From: an uncultured Lachnospiraceae bacterium
GTDB lineage: Bacteria > Bacillota > Clostridia > Lachnospirales > Lachnospiraceae
Direction: 5' to 3'
NCBI GenBank assembly: GCA_934320895.1
Contig: CAKRFY010000010.1
Location: forward strand, 22,886-86,885
Length of the DNA: 64,000 nucleotides
Below the pieces are notes generated by a model. The model did not search any database. It was not told the DNA's origin and saw only the letters and a program-made list of their open reading frames with translations. The first letter of the stretch is position 1, and the number at the start of each line of letters is the position of its first letter. Positions 58,031 through 64,000 of this stretch are shown here, piece by piece. The position numbers and the translations under genes are program-made.

Positions 58031-58813
58031 TAATTTTTCAGGTATATGTATCTTTTCGTATATTTCCATATATTCTGATACGGAATAATCATTTATATAA
58101 TTTTTTTCATAGTTAGTAGTACATCCGTTGCTTATCAGGAAATCAACAGCTTTATTATATGCTATTGCAGCATGTTCTATTTTATCATATTTTCCAATAA
58201 GTACATAACCGTTTATATGAATTTTGGAGTTATAGCATATAATTCCATTTGTAACTTCCATTGTAACACCCTGATATGGATTTATAATTTCAATATTTGC
58301 ATATCTGAAATCATTTGAATCGCCATTTACAAATCTGAAATCAATATCTTTTCTCGCAAAATTTCTTATGCCGTATCGTGAGGCAATGTTTGTCTGCATA
58401 CCATATTCTGCTACAAATAAATGTGTACCACGCCGCATGATAGAATGTTTGGAATAGTAAAAAAGATCATCAACATCAAATGTAAGCACATCATTTCTGG
58501 AAAGATAATAATTGAAGAATTTATTACGCATATAAATAGGTGTCTTAATGTAAATACCATTATTTTTAAAATTTATCAACATTATCAATTTTTTGAAATC
58601 AAGTTTTTGACATATATTGTCTGAAAGATCATCAGGAAGATATATCTGTTCACTTCTAATAATATTTAAAGCTTCATTATATGCTTCATTTGCATCTTTC
58701 TCATTATCAAAACTGCCAAGACTGATATGTTTTGAACGAAATGTTATGGAAGTTCTATAATAAATATCTCCATTTTTTTTGTATGCTTTAAAAACACCTG
58801 GTAAGTTTTTCAT
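58016..58813 (-). CDS. AP2-domain/HNH-like DNA-binding protein
   Basis: 265 residues. Residues 1-55 resemble an AP2 DNA-binding domain (YRTSITFRSKHISLGSFDNEKDANEAYNEAL). A middle part of about 115-180 resembles an HNH nuclease (DIDFRFVNGDSNDFRYANIEII), but the catalytic His residues of the motif are missing. Residues of about 183-235 resemble a second AP2 domain (YVLIGKYDKIEHAAIAYNKAV). The layout is that of phage homing endonucleases with AP2 domains, but the nuclease site looks inactive, so a regulatory role is plausible. No phage genes are near. Its start ATG at 58813 follows AAGGAG. Confidence 0.65.
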   Translation of the reverse strand: MKNLPGVFKAYKKNGDIYYRTSITFRSKHISLGSFDNEKDANEAYNEALNIIRSEQIYLPDDLSDNICQKLDFKKLIMLINFKNNGIYIKTPIYMRNKFFNYYLSRNDVLTFDVDDLFYYSKHSIMRRGTHLFVAEYGMQTNIASRYGIRNFARKDIDFRFVNGDSNDFRYANIEIINPYQGVTMEVTNGIICYNSKIHINGYVLIGKYDKIEHAAIAYNKAVDFLISNGCTTNYEKNYINDYSVSEYMEIYEKIHIPEKLKEQA

Positions 58814-58849
58814 TGGTATAGTACTCCTTAATCTCTAAATTTATATAAA

Positions 58850-58913
58850 AAATGGATCATCTATACTGAGTTTAACATTTGATATGTAAAAACTCAATAT
58901 AAATAATCCATTT
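58850..58913 (-). other. Nested hairpin in the leader of the AP2-like gene
   Basis: AAATGGAT (58850-58857) and ATCCATTT (58906-58913) form an outer 8-base stem; TGAGTTT (58867-58873) and AAACTCA (58890-58896) form an inner 7-base stem. Both are perfect. It lies between the predicted promoter and the start codon. Confidence 0.6.
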
Positions 58914-58936
58914 CTAAGAAATATATTATATTTACA

Positions 58937-58965
58937 AGTATATCACTTTGGTAGTGCTAATGCAA
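58937..58965 (-). promoter_or_regulatory. Promoter of the AP2-like gene
   Basis: On the minus strand TTGCAT and TATACT are 17 bases apart, giving a leader of about 115 bases that contains the nested hairpin. Confidence 0.6.
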
Positions 58966-59062
58966 TGTTTGTGTACTGCATATATTTTTAGAAAATGAAA
59001 CTTTTAAAATGCTGAAATGTGCTTTTAGATGTAATACTATTACAATACAGGAGGTGTTATAT

Positions 59063-59242
59063 ATGTCTATTCAAATTAAAAGTGACAGAAGAGAAACAGA
59101 AAATAAAACAGTTCGTTTTCCAGTTGATCTAGTTGATCGTATTGAAAAAATAATGCTTGAAAAAGATGTTTCATTTTCCGGTTTTGTTATACAGGCATGT
59201 GAATATGTCGTAGATGAACTTGAAAATGAAAAGCTGGAATAA
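59063..59242 (+). CDS. Small ribbon-helix-helix DNA-binding protein (59 aa)
   Basis: 59 residues. NKTVRFPVDLVDRIEKIMLEKDVSFSGFVIQACEYVVDE has the one strand-two helices plan of the Arc/CopG ribbon-helix-helix family. It is short and has no toxin partner gene beside it, so it may regulate a distant gene. ATG 59063 behind CAGGAGG is clear. A terminator follows. It is divergent from the AP2-like gene. Confidence 0.75.
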   Translation: MSIQIKSDRRETENKTVRFPVDLVDRIEKIMLEKDVSFSGFVIQACEYVVDELENEKLE

Positions 59243-59285
59243 AAACTGCATATGAATGTTTGAGCTGAAAATCAAAGTATAGTAT

Positions 59286-59322
59286 AAGAACGGAAGTATA
59301 CTTTTATAAACTTCCGTTCTTA
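59286..59322 (+). terminator. Terminator after the ribbon-helix-helix gene
   Basis: AAGAACGGAAGT and ACTTCCGTTCTT pair perfectly over 12 bases, followed by ATATATG. Confidence 0.75.
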
Positions 59323-59381
59323 TATATGCAGTAAATTAGTAAATTTGTTTCATCCGAGGCCCCAGCTGCCCCCTTGGGGCG

Positions 59382-59414
59382 GATAAAAAAGGCTGGACAT
59401 ACCATGTAGATTGA
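59382..59414 (+). pseudogene. Possible remnant of a transglutaminase-like gene
   Basis: One frame reads DKKGWTYHVD followed by a stop. The matching segment of the transglutaminase-like lipoprotein at 17812-19149 reads IKDKWYHVDCTFDD, and the two share the 11-base string CATGTAGATTG. No further similarity or start codon is present. A GC-rich dyad (GCCCCA/TGGGGC, 59359-59380) lies just before. Confidence 0.25.
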
Positions 59415-59473
59415 TGTGTTGCGGATATAATTACTGATTATTTAGTTTAATAAATCTTAATTTGGGCATATTT

Positions 59474-60283
59474 TTAATATTCTATTTTATATATATTGCT
59501 CTTTATATTAATTTTATATGTACTCCATGTAATTCTTGTAATTTTTCCTTTATTTGTGATAGTGATATATTTAAAAAAAATTCTTTTGCTTGCTTTATCA
59601 TAATACCTTGCAAAAAAAGCATAATTCTTTTTTTCCATCCAGTCAAAATCTTCCCATGAAGGATACTTTTTTGTAATATTCATACAATCTGAACCTATTT
59701 TTAATCCTCGATTATATTTTCTTGAATATTTATCACATTTATCCCAATATATTTCAAAATTATAATTTCTGTTATATCTATATGCATCTATGTAATTTTT
59801 GTATTTTTTTCCCTTCCATGTAAATGGTGTATTGTATTCTTTTTTAGTCAGTTTTGTATCTTTATTATTTCCTCCGACATATAATCCAAAACATATTTTC
59901 TTTCCATTAATTTGGTATTTAATATCTCCTGATTTTTTGCATGTCATTTTAATCTTATTTCCCATAACTTTATATTTATTTCCAGAAGAAGAAATCACTT
60001 TGATCTTTCCTTTGTGCATGTCTTTAAATATTACAGGTTCTCCCTTAGCTGTATAAAAATATGTAACTCTTTCATATTTGTCTGTGGGCTTTTTAGTTGG
60101 TTTAGGTGTCGGTTTAACAGTCGGTTGAGCCGTTGGTTCGGTAGTCGGCTCCGCAGTTGCAAGTAATTTGCTATCTACTGCAGCAGTTGTTTGGTGTGCA
60201 GGCACAGAATAAATCATGCCGCCAGTTGCAAGTACAACTACAAATATTGCACTTATAATTCTTGTTTTCAATTTGTTTTTCAT
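59474..60283 (-). CDS. Secreted protein of unknown function with Pro/Thr-rich linker
   Basis: 269 residues. A signal peptide (about 1-34) is followed by a repeat of EPT, QPT, KPT and KPTKKPT units (about 44-68) that resembles a cell wall linker, then a globular part rich in Lys, Tyr and beta strands (about 72-269) with no motif I recognise. There is no sortase motif. The ATG at 60283 follows AAAGGGG. It is divergent from the SleB-type hydrolase gene, and both encode exported proteins. Confidence 0.72.
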   Translation of the reverse strand: MKNKLKTRIISAIFVVVLATGGMIYSVPAHQTTAAVDSKLLATAEPTTEPTAQPTVKPTPKPTKKPTDKYERVTYFYTAKGEPVIFKDMHKGKIKVISSSGNKYKVMGNKIKMTCKKSGDIKYQINGKKICFGLYVGGNNKDTKLTKKEYNTPFTWKGKKYKNYIDAYRYNRNYNFEIYWDKCDKYSRKYNRGLKIGSDCMNITKKYPSWEDFDWMEKKNYAFFARYYDKASKRIFFKYITITNKGKITRITWSTYKINIKSNIYKIEY

Positions 60284-60482
60284 TTAGAAATCCCCTTTCA
60301 TATATTGTATCGGTATTGTAATATAGAACAATTACTATTGTAATACCAAAAAAATATATACGCAACACTAAAATGACAAATAACATAAAAATTAGAAAAA
60401 AATTAAAATGTTGCATAAAATATTACAAAAGTGTGAATAATCTTACAAAAGTATTCATAGAATATATTGTAAGGAGATTATT

Positions 60483-61106
60483 ATGTATAAAAAGAAAACA
60501 ATTATTATGATGATTGTCAGCAGTATGGCAGTAGGAATGACCAATAAGAGTACATGCTTTTCAGAAACGATAAAAGAAAAAAATATCGTAATCGTGGCTG
60601 AGAATGAATATGGAATGCAAAACAGAGTTAATGTAAAAAAAATATCAACTTTAAAAAAATTGCATGTTGAAAGATTAAGAGAATACAAAGTTAAACAAAT
60701 CAAAAAGGCATGTGGTGTAAATGTAACTTCAAGTGACAGGAAAGTTCTTGAAAGAATTGTTGAAGCCGAGGCTGGTGGAGAAAATCATAAGGGTAAAGTT
60801 CTTGTTGCGAATGTGGTCTTAAACAGAGTAAAAAACAAAGCATTTCCATCTACTATCAAAGGTGTTGTATTTTCGCATAGAGGCAGGACATACCAGTTTT
60901 CACCTATTATGGATGGAAGATATTATACTGTTGATGTGTCAAAAGATACTAAAAGTGCAGTCTCAGATGCGTTAAAAGGTATAGATTATTCAAATGGTGC
61001 ATTGTATTTTATGGAGAGGGCAATTGCTGATAGCAGTAATGTTTCATGGTTTGACAGAAGTCTTACAAGGTTGTTTAGGTATCATTGTCATGAATTTTAT
61101 AAATGA
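60483..61106 (+). CDS. SleB-type cell wall hydrolase
   Basis: 207 residues. A short N-terminal hydrophobic segment (about 5-20) suggests secretion. The Hydrolase_2 domain (about 82-205) starts SDRKVLERIVEAEAGGENHKGK, with the catalytic Glu in EAEAGGE, and contains VLNRVKNKAFP and NGALYFMERA. In spore formers such enzymes degrade cortex peptidoglycan; in others they remodel the wall. The peptidoglycan-binding domain of SleB itself is absent. The ATG follows TAAGGAGA. The next gene lies 81 bases downstream. Confidence 0.88.
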   Translation: MYKKKTIIMMIVSSMAVGMTNKSTCFSETIKEKNIVIVAENEYGMQNRVNVKKISTLKKLHVERLREYKVKQIKKACGVNVTSSDRKVLERIVEAEAGGENHKGKVLVANVVLNRVKNKAFPSTIKGVVFSHRGRTYQFSPIMDGRYYTVDVSKDTKSAVSDALKGIDYSNGALYFMERAIADSSNVSWFDRSLTRLFRYHCHEFYK

Positions 61107-61187
61107 TATGTCTATTGTATTGCTAATGTATTACCAAAGTGCTATAATAATTAACAAATGAATCTAAAATTACTAAGGAGGTTTGTT

Positions 61188-63557
61188 ATGACAATAAACA
61201 AAATGAAAAATATTTTAAGTACAATTTTAATTCTGTTATTATCAGTATTTATTTTTGAGCATAATGTGTCTGCAAAAGATATCATAGAAGCAAAATCAAA
61301 GATAAATGAAAAAATATATACAGATACGCAGACATATATAGGAAACTGGGCAAAAGTATCATCAGCTAAATTGTTTGCAATGAAAAATGACACATATATT
61401 CGAGTTGAAAACTCTGACAAGCATTTTATAGTGGAGTGTTTTGATTCATCATTTAAAAGTCTTTGGGCAAAAAAAATCAAGAGAAGCCTTTCCATGTGGG
61501 GAGATGCTGCATATGATGGGAAAGATTTTTTTATTGTGACAGGTCAGAAAAATAATAAAGAGAATAATAAAAAGTCTGTAGTATGTATTACACGTTATAA
61601 TTCAAAATGGGAAAAAACAGGTGAGACAAATGTAAAAAATTGTTTTACGGTGTGTCCGTTTGATGCAGGAACATGCAGTGTAGGATTTTATGATGATATT
61701 ATGTATATAAAAACCGGAAGGACGATGTACGAAACTGATGATGGAAACCATCACCAATCAAGCATGACTATTGTCGTAGATAAGGAAAAAATGAAAGTAC
61801 TGGATCATCCCACAGAACTATATGGATATACTGATGAAAATAAAAATTATGGATATGTCAGCCATTCGTTTAATCAGATGCTTTGGATTGATGATGGAAA
61901 TATGATAGCAGTTGACCATGGGGATGCTTATCCGCGTGAGATAGTACTGAACGATATAAATGATGACAGCAGTTACACTTTTTTTAGTATAGCAGGCGAA
62001 ACAGGAGATAATACAACAGGTGCGACTCTTGGAGACTTTAAAATTTCAGATACCAATTATATAATATGTGGTACAAGTGTAGACCAGAAAAAAGCTGAAA
62101 AAAACAACAAATTATTATATACTGGAATAAAAAATGTATATATTGCAACAATGGACAAAAAAACACATAAAGTGAAATTTAAGTTTGTAACAAATTTTAA
62201 GACAGAAAATACAGATGATTACACGCCATATCTGACAAGAATAAGTAAAAATCGCTATATGCTTATATGGAAATACAAAAAAATGCTTTATTACCGTGAA
62301 ATTGATGGAGAAGGAAAATTTATTACAAAATTAAAATCTAAGAAAAATTACGAGTTAAGTGAATGTGAACCTGTTGCGGTAAATGGGAAAATTATATGGT
62401 ATTCTGTGAAAAGAAACAAGATTAACTTTTACACACTTCCTTATAAAGTTGACACTGTGAAATTAACTGTGCCTGAGTTAATAACAACAAAAAATAAAAG
62501 TGATTTAAATAAGGTTTTATGGAAAGGTGTAAAAGAAGCAGATGGTTATTATATTTACAGAAGTATAGATGGAAAAAGTTTTCAGAAAATTGGTGAATAC
62601 AGTAAAAAACTTGAAGCAGATGAATTCTTTAGTTATAAGATTGATAATTGTAAAGATTATACAAAATATATATATAGTGTGAGCGCATATTGTATTATGG
62701 ATTCAACAGGAAAGCAAATTGAAGGACAATATAATAAAACAGGAAAAATATGTATAAATCTCAAAGGAACGAAAGTTGAATCTATAGAAAATACTGAAAA
62801 AGGATTAAAAGTAACATGGCAAAAATCAAAACAGGCAACGGGTTATATTTTATATAAAAAAAATATGAACTCTAAAGATAACATATTTGAAAAATGTGCA
62901 ATGATTTCATCAGGAGATATAAATAACTATGAGGATACTGATGTAGAAAAAGAAAATATGTATGCTTATACGATAGCAGAAGTTTTTGATGGATTTGAAG
63001 GTCAATATAGCGATGATTATATTGAATATATGCGAATAATTGCTCCTGTCATTAGTAGTTGCGAATTTATTAATAATAAATTTTATGTTTTTTCGCCGGA
63101 ATCAAGTGATGATTTAATACGTAATCGTTTGCAAATTTACAGAAAAGAAGAGGATGGAGATTGGGAGATACAGGAAAAAGTTTTTGTTAAAGGACTGACA
63201 GAATCCTATGTAATGGTAAATAATTCTTTGAAAGATGGTCATACGTATACATATAAAATTGTAAATGAAAGTTGGCCGCAGAGTTATTCATCGAAAATAC
63301 AGGAATTTACATTGAAATATAAAGCACCTGCCCAAAATGTCCAAGTTAGTAATAATTGGCATGAACATAAAGAAACAATAAAATGGGATTTGGTAGAAAA
63401 TGCTAAATCATATATATTATATGGGATTTATGGTAATGGTGATTATGAATGCAAGATAGGAGAAGTAGGCTCTGATAGCAACAGTTATGTTATTGATAAT
63501 TCTCATTTTGATAATTATTATATCTATTATAGTAATGTAGTTGTTATGCCACAATGA
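61188..63557 (+). CDS. Large secreted protein with propeller-like region and fibronectin-like domains
   Basis: 789 residues. Signal peptide (about 6-28, ending in NVSAKD). Residues of about 40-420 are beta-rich and may form a propeller. Residues of about 425-789 contain three or four fibronectin type III-like repeats, each with a KVTWQKSKQATGYILYKK-like strand (also VLWKGVKEADGYYIYRS and IKWDLVENAKSYILYG). I know of no catalytic motif in it. ATG 61188 follows AAGGAGG. It may bind polysaccharide or the cell surface. Confidence 0.72.
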   Translation: MTINKMKNILSTILILLLSVFIFEHNVSAKDIIEAKSKINEKIYTDTQTYIGNWAKVSSAKLFAMKNDTYIRVENSDKHFIVECFDSSFKSLWAKKIKRSLSMWGDAAYDGKDFFIVTGQKNNKENNKKSVVCITRYNSKWEKTGETNVKNCFTVCPFDAGTCSVGFYDDIMYIKTGRTMYETDDGNHHQSSMTIVVDKEKMKVLDHPTELYGYTDENKNYGYVSHSFNQMLWIDDGNMIAVDHGDAYPREIVLNDINDDSSYTFFSIAGETGDNTTGATLGDFKISDTNYIICGTSVDQKKAEKNNKLLYTGIKNVYIATMDKKTHKVKFKFVTNFKTENTDDYTPYLTRISKNRYMLIWKYKKMLYYREIDGEGKFITKLKSKKNYELSECEPVAVNGKIIWYSVKRNKINFYTLPYKVDTVKLTVPELITTKNKSDLNKVLWKGVKEADGYYIYRSIDGKSFQKIGEYSKKLEADEFFSYKIDNCKDYTKYIYSVSAYCIMDSTGKQIEGQYNKTGKICINLKGTKVESIENTEKGLKVTWQKSKQATGYILYKKNMNSKDNIFEKCAMISSGDINNYEDTDVEKENMYAYTIAEVFDGFEGQYSDDYIEYMRIIAPVISSCEFINNKFYVFSPESSDDLIRNRLQIYRKEEDGDWEIQEKVFVKGLTESYVMVNNSLKDGHTYTYKIVNESWPQSYSSKIQEFTLKYKAPAQNVQVSNNWHEHKETIKWDLVENAKSYILYGIYGNGDYECKIGEVGSDSNSYVIDNSHFDNYYIYYSNVVVMPQ

Positions 63558-63838
63558 ATACAATAGCAGTGAGAGTATGGTGCTTTCGGGTGAATTTGTT
63601 TAGAAAAAAATTAAATTACACTTCTGAATTAAACTTTAATAGCAGCATGGTGAACGATAAGGTGAATGATTTGCTCGATATTCTTATGGTCAATCCAAAC
63701 TATACTGTTACTGAACTTGCAAATATATTTAAGGTAAGTAGAAAAACAATTGTAGCAAGGCTAAAAGAATTAAAAGAAATGGGGTTGATTGAGAGAGTGG
63801 GTTCATCAAGAAAAAGGTATTGGAAAATAAATTCCTAA
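63554..63838 (+). CDS. Winged-helix fragment, possibly the stranded C-terminus of a larger gene
   Basis: 94 residues. Residues of about 33-92 form a winged helix-turn-helix (YTVTELANIFKVSRKTIVARLKELKEMGLIERVG), ending in SSRKRYWKINS. That ending is common at the C-terminus of AlbA_2/Schlafen-type and Fic-type proteins, whose main domains are missing here. The first 30 residues do not resemble anything and overlap the stop codon of the previous gene by 4 bases (ATGA), so translation could be coupled, but no ribosome binding site is evident. It could be a small regulator or a decayed gene. Confidence 0.5.
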   Translation: MNTIAVRVWCFRVNLFRKKLNYTSELNFNSSMVNDKVNDLLDILMVNPNYTVTELANIFKVSRKTIVARLKELKEMGLIERVGSSRKRYWKINS

Positions 63839-63952
63839 AGTACATTCTTGCAATAACTTTCTTCATAATGTATAATACAGTATTAAAAGACAAAAAGATA
63901 ATTATTTAATGACTGTGCTATAAATATATGGTGCGGCGGAATGGAGGAAATA

Positions 63953-64000
63953 ATGGAACTTATGTATCAGAGCACTCGAAGCGAGGGCACAAAGGTTACT
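63953..64000 (+). CDS. thrC: Threonine synthase (N-terminal start only)
   Basis: Sixteen codons remain in the window, reading MELMYQSTRSEGTKVT after GGAGGAAATA. The STRSEGTKVT stretch matches the N-terminus of clostridial threonine synthase. Only this start is visible, so the assignment is tentative. Confidence 0.6.
   Translation, partial: MELMYQSTRSEGTKVT

Noticed and set aside
59063..59242. Antitoxin half of a toxin-antitoxin pair
   Set aside because: No toxin-like gene adjoins; a terminator follows directly.
61151..61495. A minus-strand frame over the start of the large secreted protein gene
   Set aside because: Opposes the clear ribosome binding site and signal peptide of the plus-strand gene; no match to any family.

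Overview
The window reads as a chromosomal segment of a low-GC, anaerobic Firmicute, most likely a member of the Lachnospiraceae (Clostridia). Reasons: strong AT bias throughout; near-universal AGGAGG-type ribosome binding sites; formate-tetrahydrofolate ligase; separate PyrB and PyrI subunits; a CdaA/YbbR c-di-AMP locus; a riboflavin operon in the order ribD-ribE-ribBA-ribH behind an FMN riboswitch; and families that I associate with this group (DUF3793, DUF4846, ArsP_2-type permease, DUF6465-type lysine-rich protein). I cannot assign a genus from sequence alone. No phage, integrase, insertion sequence, CRISPR array, rRNA or tRNA gene was seen.

Layout. 1-1003: tail of a xanthine dehydrogenase-type molybdenum hydroxylase and a MocA-like cofactor nucleotidyltransferase. 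1154-4390: hybrid histidine kinase. 4387-5980 (minus): TerD and AIM24 proteins. 6235-10519: small acidic protein, histidine phosphatase, aconitase-like hydratase, secreted nuclease lipoprotein. 10593-17658: FtsK/SpoIIIE, two tandem ATP-grasp ligases of unknown substrate, formate-THF ligase. 17812-19149: secreted LRR/Ig-like/transglutaminase protein. 19351-20764 (minus): pyrB-pyrI. 21134-23936: enolase and a MATE exporter. 24005-25407 (minus): LysR regulator and a helical-bundle protein. 25631-27585: ArsP_2-type permease plus Fur-family regulator behind a twin operator, then a DUF2798 membrane protein with a structured leader. 27747-30166: secreted beta-helix protein (minus) and DUF4846 protein. 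30371-35706: ribosomal protein L25, DUF445, DUF3793, a CDF cation exporter under a NiCo-type riboswitch, an EamA transporter and a lysine-rich DUF6465-like protein.

35804-40316: a membrane GGDEF/EAL protein with degenerate motifs and a hybrid histidine kinase. 40360-46074: Xaa-Pro aminopeptidase, two unknown membrane proteins, cdaA and ybbR. 46139-47971 (minus): typA. 48343-53393: SSB-like protein, CobO-like adenosyltransferase, dapA, dapB-cvpA, queH, Nudix. 53464-57406: FMN riboswitch and riboflavin operon. 57460-59242: YqeG phosphatase, an AP2/HNH-like DNA-binding protein (minus) and a ribbon-helix-helix protein. 59474-63838: secreted proteins, a SleB-type cell wall hydrolase and a stranded winged-helix fragment. 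63953-64000: start of threonine synthase.

The least expected signals are non-coding. (i) A five-copy intercistronic hairpin repeat lies just after stop codons, once inside the riboflavin operon. (ii) A NiCo-type riboswitch is followed by two terminators, and its 3' aptamer segment is duplicated in the loop of the second. (iii) A twin 6-3-6 operator overlaps the start of the metal permease/Fur operon. (iv) A structured leader with a U-tract-sequestering outer stem precedes the DUF2798 gene. (v) The same GTTAG-N6-CTAAC dyad lies upstream of eno and of the DUF3793 gene.
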